Of a DNA stretch of 64,000 nt, positions 10,112 through 22,460 are shown in pieces. The translations under genes were made by a program, and so were the position numbers. This stretch comes from Isoetes taiwanensis. Its lineage: Eukaryota; Streptophyta; Lycopodiopsida; Isoetales; Isoetaceae. Position 1 is the first letter of the stretch. Each line of letters opens with the position of its first letter. Where the stretch lies: positions 10,198,448 through 10,262,447 of the forward strand of contig JAJEKV010000012.1 in assembly GCA_021234155.1 (NCBI GenBank), written 5' to 3'. Under the pieces are notes generated by a model. That model made no database searches, was not told where the DNA came from, and saw only the letters and a program-made list of their open reading frames with translations.

Positions 10112-11030
10112 ATTAATTTTCGTGTTCATTTTTAATAGTTTAAACCCATGTATGGGATATTTCTGCCATAATTGTATTTGTGCTTATTAATATATTATTT
10201 CCTTCACATGCAAAGCTTGAGAGAACTCCAAATAGGGTTTAGCAAAGCATCTTTGAGAGTTTGATAAACTCTAGCCTTGAGAGATTGGCAGATTCGTAAT
10301 TGTTTTCTCAGTTCTGTGTGTGCATCAGCACAATACATTTCACAAACAGAGCCAGATCATAACCCTCTAGAGCGAGCTTGAAGGGAGGGTTCTTGTCGTT
10401 TGATGACCATCGCTATCAAAGGTGAGGATCTAAGAAGTTGGATTTGCAAATGACTTGAGATTGGAGATGGAATGCACCATGTTATTCGTTGTTGGGTGAC
10501 TCCAATGTGCTCTAGCCAAAACTTGTTGAACTGGGTGAGATTGGAACTGCTGAAGGTAGTCTAGTATTGAGATTCGTTGTCTACTATTGGTAAGCATATT
10601 ATCTATGCTTTATCTCTATAATTGCATACTTATCTCTGTGATATATATCTGAAGAGCTATGTGGTCTACCCATCCTGTGTAGATTTCTAGGTATATGAAA
10701 AGAACCTTTTGTGGATGCTTGTGAAGTACAAGACATCAAAACATAGAATATTGCAGGATATTGAACTTTGGTATCATCATCTGGATTCAAATCCCAGACT
10801 AAAAGAGCTTCTATTTCTAACACTCTTTCATGTGTCCAAAACTGCAGAGTCACCTGTAGATTATTCTTTGACATGCAAGTAAATATGAGAATTCCAACAG
10901 GGCAGCAGCTTCTATCTCTTGTAAGTAATTTTTAAAGTACTTTTTAGTTTGTATTAATTTTGTATTTAATCTATTTGCTTCTAAAATGAAACAAGCTGCC
11001 AGCAGTCGCAAGAGGTAGGAAACCAAATGC
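10112..11030. other. No gene recognised
   Basis: AT-rich sequence without recognisable coding motifs or repeats. It could hold the promoter or 5' exon of the ORF at 11065. Confidence 0.35.
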
Positions 11031-11037
11031 TCCATAA

Positions 11038-11628
11038 ATAAGCAGGAGGAAGAGGAACTTTGAATTGGTCAAGCTGGAGCAGGGCGCGGATGAAGATTAC
11101 CTGTGGCAGCACAACCTCAGGCGAATTTTGGTGAGGGCCAAGCGAAGGGCCAAAGCTATGGCAGACGAGCAGATTGAGCACGGATTTCTTAATCCGGCAA
11201 TGAGAACTGCTTGGATCAATCAACAGATGGAGATAAGGCGAACGGTAGAGGAAACCTTGGAGGATCAGAAGAGGAAAGCAATGAGAAAGAAGATCGCCAG
11301 CAGGTTTGGTTTGACGGTTGAAGAGATGTGGGCCGAGATTTCTTTATCCAGAGAGCAAGCTCAGGTAGATGTAGATCACGATGATTTCAGCAAGGAATTG
11401 GCACAGGCAAAAGGCGATCTTGCATCCCCTCCTCCTAGGAAAGTGAGCAAACTCCCACTTAGGAGCTCGCCAAGAACTTCAAGGAAGAAGAGAAGGAAAA
11501 AAAAAACAGAGGACTGCATAGCCCCTAACCATATAGTGTTTGAAACATCCAACTACATTCAGGGTTTACGTGATGCAATTCAATCAGTAGGTCTCCCCGA
11601 GCTTCATCGGGAGAGGAGGGCATCTTAA
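11038..11628 (+). CDS. Hypothetical basic protein fragment; possibly 5' exon of the ULP1-like locus
   Basis: The frame is open from 11038 to the stop at 11628, about 195 codons, with no ATG near its beginning; the first in-frame ATG is about 11158, so either an upstream exon is joined here or translation starts internally. The product is very charged: helical, Arg/Lys/Glu-rich stretches (residues 10-100), then a lysine-arginine block SRKKRRKKK resembling a nuclear localisation signal, then a short C-terminal part ending LHRERRAS. I do not recognise the family. It is followed 140 bp later by the exons of a degenerate ULP1-type SUMO protease on the same strand, and plant ULP proteins often have long charged N-termini, so the two may be one locus. 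That link is inference. Confidence 0.45.
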   Translation: MSRRKRNFELVKLEQGADEDYLWQHNLRRILVRAKRRAKAMADEQIEHGFLNPAMRTAWINQQMEIRRTVEETLEDQKRKAMRKKIASRFGLTVEEMWAEISLSREQAQVDVDHDDFSKELAQAKGDLASPPPRKVSKLPLRSSPRTSRKKRRKKKTEDCIAPNHIVFETSNYIQGLRDAIQSVGLPELHRERRAS

Positions 11629-11768
11629 TTGAGATCTCCATGATGCATCGGTTGGAAGCTACCTTTTTTAATTCTGTGTTTTCTTAACAATTAGGTCTTC
11701 TTTCCAGGAGGTGGACCTGTAACTTCACATTCAAATACTCACTGATACTATGCAGCACAACCATTCGG

Positions 11769-12575
11769 ATGGGTAAGAAATCATCAACAACAGAATTTCG
11801 CGTCTATGGCAACTTTGCCCAAGATTTCATGACGGTCCCTGGTCCTAGAGATGATGTAGATTGTAGAATGAATGAAGAGCATGTCGGTGCTTATCTCCTG
11901 TAAGTCGCGATTCTAAGCTCTACCCAAGCATTCCAATGCTATCATTCGCTGACCACATTGCCATCCGCAGGACCTTAATATATGCTATTCCCCAGCACAA
12001 AAGATCCCAGCACGTTTTCGTGCATCCAATGGCCTTTGGCCTATTCTTGCAAAATAGTTTAGAAGGTCAATCGGGTGCTTATGATATGTTTGCTAATTTA
12101 ATCCCACCCAAACCCTTTATCAGGCAGAATTGGCAGATGCAAAACATGGGCTTCTATTACTTCCCAGTCCTGAGCAGGTAAACAATCCATTTCAAATTCA
12201 TTCATGGGCAATTGACCCTAAAAACTGGTTGTGCAATTGTTGGCAGCAATCACTGGAGCCTATTCATATTAGTCTCAGACCAGGAGGCATGCCGGAGGCT
12301 CGAAACTCCTTGTCCAATATTGCTGCATTTGCATTCAATGTCGGGCATGCACTCGAGCTTACGCTGTTTTGCCACTTTGTAAGTTCAATGTTGCCCCTTT
12401 CCGGTCGATTTTTTCTTTCCTCTCATTCCTTTGCCCACAGCTTCGTATCCGACATTATGAAGAGGTAGAATTTCGAGTCCTCGCGATTGCACAATGCCTC
12501 CTGCGTCCTTTTGAATGTCCCCCAGGAGGAAAACACCCAAGATAGTGGAATTCAGGTGGGCAGCATTTCAGGTCT
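11769..12575 (+). pseudogene. ULP1-type (peptidase C48) SUMO protease, catalytically dead
   Basis: Exons read in one frame with GT-AG borders: 11769-11899, 11971-12177, 12247-12378, and from 12441. The translation has the family layout: an open stretch before MNEEHVGAYLLTLIY (the 'LND--I-FYL' position), VHPMAFGLFLQNSL, then FYYFPVLS, NHWSLFILVS (the catalytic His block HWSL), and ILLHLHSMSGMH where active enzymes have LDS(M/L). VPQEENTQDSGIQV then takes the place of VPQQ-N--DCG. Thus His is kept, the Asp is replaced by His and the nucleophile Cys by Ser (12541-12549). A TAG stop occurs at 12466-12468 between the His and Cys blocks, in frame with both. Active members remove SUMO from proteins. 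This copy cannot. Confidence 0.7.
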
Positions 12576-12599
12576 GTTTTGGTTTAAAGGAGGCAGGCA

Positions 12600-13362
12600 A
12601 AACAATTTGGGAATGTGTGTCTACAGTACTCCCAAATACAAAATGTAGAGGAGATCAAAGCCCAGGGGGCGTGCATCCTTCTGTAAAGCCAAACAAGTTT
12701 GTGTACAGTAGCTTGAAGACAAAGGAGCTATTGCCAGTATCTACCAAGTGGGAGCTAGTGATCATAGAGGACAGCCTTAAAAACATATGAGAAATGCTTG
12801 GCTGAAATACCTCCCTCCATGAATCAACGCCTTTCTTTGGCAAGTGATCCACAGGGTCCCAAAGGTCAATCATCCAGTCTCCAAATGGGACAATAATGTG
12901 AGCCCACTCTCCCCCATGTGTGAAGAGGAAGAGGCATTGCCTGGTGGAATGTGAGATGCTGCAAGAAGTATGGGCCTGGAGTCTGGATAGCTTTGATTAG
13001 CCCTTAGGAACCAAGGAATTGTTGTTGGAAATTCTCCCTCCGGAATGGTGTCCATGGAGAAGATGTCCTTTCACATAGCTAGGGCCTAGACAAAGGAGAA
13101 ATTCTCTAATCTTCGATGAGAATCAAGAGAAATTCATATCATCAAACCAGCTACGCCAGGCTACTGTTTGAAAGTGAAGAGGAGGTAAAGGAAGTAATAT
13201 GGGGCACCTATTTAAATCTGCTCTAGGTCGAAAAAGAGAATAGTACAAGCTGAATGTATGTAGCTATCCCCATCTCATATTCGCAGATGGGTGCATCCAT
13301 GCCAGGTGGCTTTGTATCATTCTCTCTAAGTAAATAAAATCTGTTTTTATTCATAAAAAAAT
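12600..13362 (+). pseudogene. L1-type LINE 3' end (zf-RVT region and poly(A))
   Basis: Near 12800-12950, interrupted frames give FLWQVIHRVPK (AFLW..h..p pattern) and CEEEEALPGGM, the degenerate zinc-binding zf-RVT region found at the C-terminus of plant LINE ORF2. A 3' untranslated stretch follows, ending in an A-run at about 13355-13362. The upstream limit against the ULP1-like pseudogene is not sharp. It lies about 110 bp upstream of the PAP2 ORF. Confidence 0.55.
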
Positions 13363-13473
13363 ATAACTAAATTTGAAACATGCAGAGGCATTTTAATAAT
13401 TACAAAAATTTGTAGGGTCCTTTTGGTAGTTTTCCCTACAATATATCTAGCATATATTAGGTTTAATGGCGAT

Positions 13474-14112
13474 ATGGACAATACTGTTCAAGTGGTGGAA
13501 ATAGAAATGGGAGCTTCCACAACCATAGCTGCCGGAATCCAACAAAGGCCCAACATCCAACAACAGATTAACAAGACCACGAAATGGCTAGTCTCATTCA
13601 GTGTTGTGGGAGTTCTCCTTTATCGCCGCGACAATCATACTCTCTGGGCCATTACGGGCGCCATAGCCAATGCCGGGTTTTCCAAGCTTCTTAAACGATG
13701 TATTAATCAGGAGCGGCCGCTTACAGCTTCTGGGATTAAGATTGATCCAGGTATGCCTTCTTCGCATGCTCAATCTTTGGGGTTTCTGGGAACATATGCA
13801 GCTTTAGGGTTTCTGTCCTGGGAAAGCTTAGGATTTTGGTGTTTTATATTGGCCATAGCAGTATGTTGTGTTGCAGTTTATATGGCCTGGTTAAGAATAA
13901 GAGATGGCTTGCATACTCCGGCCCAGGTTGGTGTAGGAGCTGGTATTGGATCCATTGCTGCATTTTTGTGGCACTGGATCTGGATTACTTATTATTCCAA
14001 TGCTTTGCTAATCCATTGGTGGGCTTTTCCTACATTAATTGTGGCTTTTGGAGTTTCGTCATTAGTGTTTGGTGTGCATGTTATCACAAAATGGAGACTT
14101 GGAGATCTGTGA
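13474..14112 (+). CDS. PAP2-family lipid phosphate phosphatase, plastid epsilon type
   Basis: Likely an enzyme that removes phosphate from phosphatidate or a related lipid phosphate in a membrane. From the ATG at 13474 it is 212 residues. The three PAP2 motifs are in order: K-x6-RP at residues 74-82 (KRCINQERP), PSSH at 95-98 (MPSSHAQS), and R-x5-H at 141-147 with Gln-151 in the usual Asp position. The PSSHAQS form and Gln in motif 3 match the plant chloroplast LPP-epsilon subgroup. About five hydrophobic segments follow residue 35. The frame is open further upstream to about 13423 but has no earlier ATG; LPP-epsilon proteins normally carry a transit peptide, so a 5' exon may be missing. There is no intron, unlike what I would expect for this family, so a retrocopy or a cut-down gene is possible. 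No frame damage is seen. Confidence 0.82.
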   Translation: MDNTVQVVEIEMGASTTIAAGIQQRPNIQQQINKTTKWLVSFSVVGVLLYRRDNHTLWAITGAIANAGFSKLLKRCINQERPLTASGIKIDPGMPSSHAQSLGFLGTYAALGFLSWESLGFWCFILAIAVCCVAVYMAWLRIRDGLHTPAQVGVGAGIGSIAAFLWHWIWITYYSNALLIHWWAFPTLIVAFGVSSLVFGVHVITKWRLGDL

Positions 14113-17050
14113 CTTGGGGAGTTATTATTCTAAAGCATGAATTTTAATGCTGTTAATAATAAGCAACAAACTGTGCAAATTTCAGCAGATTTATCACAAA
14201 TGCATCTATATGTTAGGTTACTTCAGGCACGTAATGGTTTGGACACAATTATCAGACTGGTTTAACCAACGACCCCTGCCTTCCTTTAGACATGGATATA
14301 GACATCTTTGCATTCAACCCTAAAGACTTTGGCAATATTCTGTACAGCCCAGACCATTCCTCAGATTCTGTTTCTAAAATCCTTTTGTGGATATGAATTT
14401 CAAAAAGTTATCTGTTTCTGAGTGCATTATTCTGGATAGAATCAGACACGGAAGGAAGAAGTGTTTACCTCTCAAATTAGCTGTTTTCTATGTTCTTACA
14501 TAGTAGAGCAAGCTGGATAAGTCTATATCCACTACATGTCATTATGATAATATATTTTGTCAGCTGCATAACATATTCATATCCATGTCAATTCTCATTT
14601 CTTTTAGAACCTCAAATATGTATATTGGCCACTTTAATTGGTTCTTTAATTCCTAAATGTTTACAGGCCACTACCACTTGAGAAGTCAAGTTAGAATCCT
14701 AATGCTGATTTGCATGAATATCTATCAACATTGAGAATGTTCACACTAATAGTGCAATCCAATAAATCATGTTGAGCTGGAACTCTTTGTAATGGCAAGC
14801 GAGTCCTTTGAAGACTTGGAGAACAACAATTTAACACTTGCTACAGTAGTATGTGGACGTTGACCAGCCTATTTATATTATAGAATCAAGGTGGGCTCTC
14901 TATGCATAGCCTTCTGATGCAGCAAGGCAGGCTTGGGGCAGAGGGTTAGGTGTTTGAGGTGAAGGGGAAGAAAAGAAATAAAAAGTATTTTCAAGTATAC
15001 AAACTTTGTTGGAATTCTCTATGAACGCAATTTATAGGAGAAGAAGGAGGAGTTGTTACACATTTTCAAAGTCAACATTGGTTGGAAAATAATAGGTGGT
15101 ATAAAGTTGGAAATAATCAGATTAGCATAGATTGAAATGACTCCTTTCATCTGATGATCCACAGAATATACCACAGGATATGCCATATCCTCTAACCATG
15201 GCCGTAGAGCCAAAAAGAAGATGGGGTTAAATCCCAATTTCCATGTCAGCCAAAGGTTTCAAGGCCATGGTCCCAAGTCAATAATCATGTAATCAATAAT
15301 ACAAGATCTGCCTAGACCATTTACGTAACAGAAGCCCATCTTCTATAACAAACATTGAATTATAAGAATAATTGAATAACAAGAACAATAATGTGGAACA
15401 AAGAGTCCGAGACAACTCTGGAGTGTAGTACAAGCTGCCATACATGTCAACAAGAGCATGTCCCATAAAGCTCCAGCAGAGCAAGTGTGCCAATAACATA
15501 CGCTTCAATTACAAGAACAACTCTATAGAACAACAAGACTGATACAACTCTGGATTGCAATAAAGTGGCCCTTGCTGCAAAGTCTGCCACAAATGACAAT
15601 CACGAACTTCAGAGATACAAAAATGTTCAGATCCGTTCATCACATTGGGGTTGCAAGAACTTGCGACGCATGCACATAACAGCCAGAACACTCAAATTGC
15701 CACAAACCTGTCATATGCAACCTGTTACAACAGACAATGAAATCACATAGAATGGGTATTTGAAATTTAGGTAGAGGAACTATTTTCCCGCTGTGAATAG
15801 CCTTCGTATGTGACCATGTACCGCGCTATGATTAGGGGTGCTCTACATGAGATTGCCAACCTGAAAATTAATTGCCAGGTCCAAAACCTAGGCGTTCAGA
15901 AATGCGTGAGGAGTACTTTAGATTCAGGTCAGAAACCTGAATTCTTCAGGTTGAGGCGCCCATGGGAACTGCACACCAAGATCTGGACCTCAAAAAGACC
16001 TTGAGGTTGAAGGCCCATGGGAACGCACCCTTAGAAGCGAATAACTTCCCGTTGAATAGAGTTTGCCAATGTAACTGTTCGAACTTGTTAATAAAAATTT
16101 AACTCCAAAAATAGCAAATTCATTCCATAATTCTAAGTTAGAGACTCAATTATCTCCAGCATGTCAATCTCCCAATTAAACAACACATTGTTTGACGATG
16201 TTATTGGCACGCATGCATGTTCTCCAAATCAACCTAGGACAATAGCACAATCAACATTTTGAATAGAGATAAAATCCTAGTTTCACATAATACATAAACT
16301 CTTATCCAACCCTAATAGGCTGAATATCACACATCTAGCCATTATAATCGAGTGACCGTTGATCTGGAGTTTGACCAAACGTTCAACCATAGATTTGGCA
16401 GGGGTTTCTCCACATGTTGACGACGTTTCACCAATAGTTTAACCAAAACTTGAACAAGAGTTTGCCTAGGAGTAAGCTTTCACCAATCATTCTGAATTCA
16501 CACAGCTGTATCAACACGTCCTAAGGTAATCTATTATTATTTATTTTTTTATTTTTATTTTTATTTTTATTTTTTTATAATTATTATTATTATATCATGC
16601 CTCCCGTGATATAATGCCCCTTTATATGTAATATTCATTCTAGCCGTTAAATTACTTGGCCAATGGCTATGATGTTGCCACATAGGTATGGGAGCATGCA
16701 TGTGTCATGCATGGACATCAAAATTAGGCAAACAATCTCAACCTTTGATTAGGAAAAGAGGGCAAGAATCTCAACCATTGAAATATATAGGAAGGTACAA
16801 GGAAGTTGTAGTTCCCACACTTAATAAACATAAATATAAAGATAAGAATTTTAACATCCACTGAAAGCTCTCTGAACTTATGGGACGGAACAGTACAAAG
16901 GATGTAAGCCCAAACTAGAACTCAAACCCCACGGGGACTAAGCCCCATACAGAACATAGCAACTAAATCAAAACCAAATACAACATAATCAAGACGTGGG
17001 TAGGCAACTAAAAGTACCCCAACCAAAGATTTGAAGGCCACTGGTCGAGA
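14113..17050. other. No gene recognised; weak internal repeat and AT tract
   Basis: No convincing coding sequence. The stretch 15340-15600 has two diverged direct copies of an AAGAACAA...ACAACTCTGGA block about 135 bp apart. A (TTTTTA)n/(ATT)n tract is at about 16532-16592. Confidence 0.4.
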
Positions 17051-17084
17051 GTGAGTGTTGAGCCTCCCCGATAAACTGCCCATT

Positions 17085-17300
17085 TTCACTGGAGCCTCGC
17101 CTCTCGAACCTTGCAGAGCTCGTCATGCCGTCGAGTTAACTGACCTGCGGAGAGGTCCTCTTGCACGGAAAAGAGAGTGCCCTTCAGGTGGCTCCCATGC
17201 TGTAACGCATGCAACCTATCCCGGGACGTTGAAAAATGTACTAGAAGACGGCGTGGCATGTCAGGCCGGTGGATGGTAAAAGGTCCTAGGCTCCGAATAT
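17085..17300 (-). pseudogene. Fragment of an unknown repeated coding family (copy 2)
   Basis: The minus strand gives HIRSLGPFTIHRPDMPRR, then LLVHFSTSRDRLHALQHGS and LKGTLFSVQED, matching the pattern of 7950-8110 on the plus strand. Nucleotide similarity is weaker than the shared protein pattern. Family and function are unknown. Confidence 0.4.
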
Positions 17301-17579
17301 GCATGGTGTCTATAAAGAAGTGTGCAGCTACATCGGTATCTAAACCAGACGCTGTCTTCTGGACCCCAACGAGGCCCGATCTTGCCCGACCAGATCCGAA
17401 CCCGAACTACATGCGCCATCTGAAGCCTATGTGCTATCTGTAGTTGCCGGACTACGTGCGCCATCTGAAGCCTGTGTGTGATCTGAAGCTGCCACTACTG
17501 GCTCGCATATGCTCTTTGGCCGCCTCACATCCTCAACTACGGCCTCAAATAGGGCCAGTTCTTACAGTCGTTCATGATA

Positions 17580-17790
17580 TAAGAACCCTTATGGAAACCT
17601 AGGGAATCTAAGGGGATATAGAGGAATCTTACCGGGATGTAGGGAATCTTAGGGAAATTCATGTGAATCTTCGAAGAATATTGAAGAATCTAGGAAAACC
17701 TTTGTAGAACCTTAGGGAACTTACAAGAATCTTTGTAGAATCTTAGGGAATCTAAGGGAAATCCAAGGGAATCTAGGGAAGATTTCATAC
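17580..17790. repeat. 10-11-bp-periodic GGGAATCTAA array (copy)
   Basis: The same degenerate short unit as at 7310-7680, in the same orientation on the plus strand, with many GGGAATCT and AGGAATCT blocks. Confidence 0.7.
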
Positions 17791-17799
17791 TAGGTATAT

Positions 17800-18755
17800 T
17801 TTGCATGGTCAGCTGCATATAGTCCTTCATATTACGACCACTTTATTGTTAATGTTTATTTAAGACAATTTCACATTAACTATTTTTTTAATAGAGATTT
17901 TGACTACATGGAATATATGGGGAATCTATGTTGCTTTCCTTAGTTTAGTTTGATGTCAGATTTGGTTAATAAATCTTATTCTAGATCATCTACGTATTTG
18001 CTTAGCCTGGTCGTTGAAGATTAAGACCAAGTTGAATCTGATAGTTTTGCCAGTTTTTTTCATGAAGAGTAGTATGAGATGTGAGATTCAATAGTTAGTG
18101 TATAAAAGATAAAGAGAAATTTTAAATATCCATACATCTATATATACATACGTAATAGATTCATAAATTTTATTGTTATTTTAATTTTTTGTGCTTTCAC
18201 CCTTCATGACATAGGTTTCACATCAAAAGTGTGTATTTGTTGAGTTATTTTTTTCGTTGCACGAGGTGCAAGCTTGCTATCACATACAAGCCCTTGTGTT
18301 GAAATAGATAGGCTTGAGAAAGAGGAAAGAGGAAAAGAGGAAACGCACATACGAAAAAAGAAAATTGTGAAAATTGCTCGGTGAAAGAATATGAGGAATA
18401 TCGTGTTGTTATTGATAGGGAGTAGAGTGATCTTCGATAGGAATGCCTGCGTGTCTTGGATAGATGTGGATATTGATGATAGACATTGATGCTTCTTGAT
18501 ATTGCATCTCTTTTGTGAAGGTCATACCTTTGTGTTTTTTACTTGAATGGAGAAGTGACTGTGGAATTGAAGCCATGGGATATTTGGAGTGCAAGTGATT
18601 GCCATGAATGCAACTTATCAGCAACAGAATTGTTCATAAAGGAACACTTGCATGAAGCAACTTAAACATTTAATTGGATTAAACCGAGCGATAGATGTGT
18701 AACATAGCGTAAACATAATTGACCCATAGTCATGTGATTGTTATTACTAGTGCTT
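17800..18755. other. No gene recognised (AT-rich)
   Basis: Nothing with a coding or structural signature beyond short open frames. Confidence 0.4.
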
Positions 18756-18814
18756 CATGAAATAGGATTGATGGATCCGACAATTGTGGTAGTCCAGGGG
18801 CACCATGTTCAGAA

Positions 18815-19306
18815 CAGGGAAAAAATTAGTGGCTAATCTTAGCTAAATGGCAAAATTTTAGACTTGTTGGGAAAAAAAACGGCTAAACTATGGCCCTTTT
18901 TTAGCAAAAAAAAAAAGAAAATATTAGCCAAGTCTATTTCACGCCCCACCTCCATTTCATCCAACTTTAGCTAATTGTAAGAAAGTATAAGTGCCAAAAA
19001 TTGGAGAGTTTAGCCAAAACTTATAAGCTTTTACTTCAAGTTTTGACGTACTTTAGCCAGATTATTTTATAACCTTTACATCTATTATGATCAGTTAATA
19101 TTTAGGTCTTAAATTAGTGCAAAATAGCCAAATGATAGAAGATTTTTTAATTTTTAATTATAAGTTTAGCCAAACGTAAGAAAGTAGAGGTGGCAAAATT
19201 TGAAAAGATTAGCTAAACATTAGAAGCTTTCGTCTCAACTTTTAACATACTTTAGCGAAGTCTATTTCACCACTTTGGATTTAGAAGTTCCTTATTTTTT
19301 TCCCTG
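18815..19306. mobile_element. hAT-type MITE, copy 2
   Basis: The element starts CAGGGAAAAAATTAG and ends with TTTTTTTCCCTG, a terminal inverted repeat. It is flanked by perfect 8-bp copies of GTTCAGAA (18807-18814 and 19307-19314). It shares the TTTAGCTAAA/TTTAGCCAAA interior with the copy at 2519-3124, so both are one family. Length 492 bp, no coding capacity. The empty site is visible in the sister repeat units, which read straight through CACCATGTTTAGAATATG. Confidence 0.92.
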
Positions 19307-19428
19307 GTTCAGAATATGTAGCACAATAACAGGGGGTTCTAGGGGTATTTGATATAGATGGAAAAAAATACAACTCCTAAACTATAGACCGTATAGACCG
19401 TATCTCTAAAACAATTGAATGGGTTGTT

Positions 19429-19702
<274 letters not shown>

Positions 19703-20908
19703 AAAGATTTAATATTTAAAAAAAAAAAATCACCTTAGCTCACTGCTTATATTAGTCAAATTGGTCTTTTAGGGCATTGAGTTACTTTGGTAGAGGTTCG
19801 AGCCCTCGCTCTTCATATTCTGAAATTATACGCGAAGCCATATAGAGATTCCATATTCCATTAAAACCTTAGGCGAATTCGTATTTCATATTTCAAAATT
19901 ATAGGCGCCCTCAATCATAACTGACCATAAGCGAAATGAGAGATGCCAAAGGCCCCAACATATGGTCTGGGCCGTAAGGTCGACGGATCCGGCGACTGTG
20001 GTAGTCCGGGGTACACCATGTTTATAATATGTAGCACTATAACAGGGGTTCTATGGGGATTTGATATAAATGTAAAAATTACAATTCTTAAAACAATAAA
20101 AAAAAAAAAAAAAAAAAAAAAAGGGAAGCCATAGATTTAAGATAAAAAATAATCATGTTAGCTTACTGGTTATATTAGTCAAAGTAGTTTCATTAGGACA
20201 TTGAGTTATTTTGGTAGAGGTTCGAGCCCTCGTGCTTCATATTCTAAAACCTTAAGCAAACTGTATAGAGGTTTCATATTCCATCAAAACCTTAGGCAAA
20301 CTCGCATTTCATATTTCAAAATCATCGGTGCCCTCAATCATAAATGACCATAAGCAAAACGAGAGGTTCTCAGAGGCTCCAACATATGATCTGGGCCGTA
20401 GGATCGACGGATCCGACGGCTTTGGTAGTCCATGTGCACCATGTATAGAATATGCATCACAATGATAATAAGAGGGGGTTCTAAGGGGATTTCATATGGA
20501 TGTAAAAATTACAATTCCTAAAACCATAGACCATATCCCTAAAACAATTGAATGGGTTGTTATAAAAAGAAAAAATATATATATATCTCTAAAATAAAAA
20601 ATAATCACTTTAGCTCAGTGGTTATATTGGTCAAAGTAGTCTTATTAGAACATTGAGTTATTTTGGTAGAGGTTCGAGCCATCATGCTTCATATTCTAAA
20701 ACCTTAGGAGACGTCGTTTAGAGATTCCATATTCCATCAAAACCTTAGGCGAAATCATATTTCATATTTCAATATCACAGGCGTCCTCAATCATAAATGA
20801 CCATAAGCGAAACGAGAGCTGTCAAAGGCCCCAACATACGATCTGAGCCGTAATCGACAAATCAGACGACTGTGATAGTCCAAGGTGCACCATGTTTAGA
20901 ATATGTAA

Positions 20909-21401
20909 GCATGAGTTCCAATGCCAAACACAAGTGAAACACCATCCAATAGACCTTTCTACTGGCCAGAAACAAATGTCAACTGCTCTGCTCTGGTGAA
21001 AGATGGGGGGTATTTAGGTAAATACGCTATAATACAATGGTATTTTGTTGACTAAGATTATTTAAAGACATAATTGAAATACAAGGTTAATTCTGGTAAA
21101 TTATCAAACTGTTCAGTGGTCATATGAAATAAGGAAAGCGATCAGTTATTGTTGTAGATGTCCGAACCATATCAGGTGTGAGACCAGTGAATAGTTTGCT
21201 TATTTTATCAAAATAACCCTCGTATTTCATTACTTTGGTCAATAAAATACCATTATATTATATTTACCTAACTACCTCCTATCTTTGACAAAATTACCAA
21301 AAGTGCACACAGAGCAGGGCAGTTGGCATTTGTTTCAGACAGGCAGAAAGGACTAGTGGATGGTGTTTCACTTGTGTTTGGTATTGGAACAACTCATGCT
21401 T
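20909..21401. repeat. Inverted repeat made from the MULE 5' region
   Basis: The arm at about 20909-20996 is the inverse, with roughly 85-90 percent identity, of 21308-21401, which encodes the DRQKGLVDGVSLVF part of the transposase. The spacer contains a second inverted pair: about 21000-21060 against about 21236-21300, sharing AGGTAAATA and AATGGTATTTT blocks. The left arm is therefore a partial inverted copy of the element's terminal repeat and coding start. Confidence 0.75.
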
Positions 21402-22460
21402 ATTGCATGCGGCATTTGGCAGAAAAATTTCTAAAAGCATTCAAAAGCATTCTACTAGTACAATTGTTGTGGACTGTTACTAGAGCACATTCGGAATCTG
21501 AGCTGATGTCATTGCTGAGATTCATAATATTAATCCAAATGCTACTACTTGGGTTGAAGGAGTGGATAAAACACATTGGGCAACTGCATTTTTCCAGGGC
21601 CAGCGTTTTGGGTGACCTCTAACATTGTGGAGTCAAATTCTTGGGTGATGGAGGCAAGGAACGTGCCTATTTTTGCTATGATGGAGTTGATACATGACAA
21701 GCTAACAGGTTGGTTCTATACTAGAAGAATTGAAGGAGATATTGCTTGGAAGCATGTAGGTAAATGGCTTTAAGAAAACTTGTAAGTACAATTGAGAAAG
21801 AGGTATGTGAGACTCTTGTTTTTTCACATCGGTAAATGCACATGCCTCATGTGGAGGCACATTGGATGACCTTGTGCTCATGTAACTACAATCTTGCAAA
21901 AAGAAGACCGTGTCCAAGATTATGCCCAACCTAGGTGTGTTGACTTCTTATTTGAACACATATAGAGGTGTGACTTACCTGGCGGTTCTTGGTTCGGATG
22001 ATGAAGTGAATGAAGATGATATATTACCGCTAGTTGCACGTCATTAACTAGGGTATCCAAAGAAGAGACACATCTGCACTGAGGATGGTGGCTCAAGAAA
22101 GAGGCCATTACGATGTAAAAGTTGCCAAGAGGTTGGCATAAATGTCGTAATTATCGTGCAACACCAATATGAGATGTCACATAGAATTTTTTCAAAATGG
22201 TTTATTTTTATTCGTTGAAAATGTTTGTTCTGATAATTAATTCTCTTAAAAGGGCATCTTATATCTAAAATATTTGTGAATGTGTTCATTATTATGAAGC
22301 GCGGGCATTTTAGTAGATTCTAATGTATTTGAGAGGGATTTTAGTGATTTTGTAAAAAATTGGAGGACATCTAGGTAAATTTGCTATAATATAGTGGTAT
22401 TTGATTAACCATGGGCATTATGAAAAATAATGAAACACAAGGGCTATTTTTGTAAAATAT
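21190..22460 (+). mobile_element. MULE (Mutator-like) element with long terminal inverted repeats
   Basis: The segment about 21190-21300 is the inverse of about 22350-22460, sharing GGTAAAT, AATGGTATTT.ATT, AATGAAACAC.AGGG and TTTTGTAAAAT blocks. Long terminal inverted repeats of about 110 bp are typical of MULEs. They enclose a transposase pseudogene. I could not find the expected 9-bp target duplication. Confidence 0.6.
21320..22165 (+). pseudogene. MULE transposase pseudogene (core, SWIM and zinc knuckle)
   Basis: Parts in shifting frames give FVSDRQKGLVDGVSLVFG and HAYCMRHLAEKFLKAFK (the SDRQKGL...YC.RH block of the MULE core), then HWATAFFQGQRFGVTSNIVES (the 'hW..a.f.g.r.g..tsN..ES' block) and LIHDKLTGWFYTRR. 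CTCLMWR with PCAHV follows (SWIM zinc finger, near 21838-21885), and RCKSCQEVG (C-terminal zinc knuckle, near 22110). At least two frameshifts and several stops. The N-terminal DNA-binding part is missing. Confidence 0.82.
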
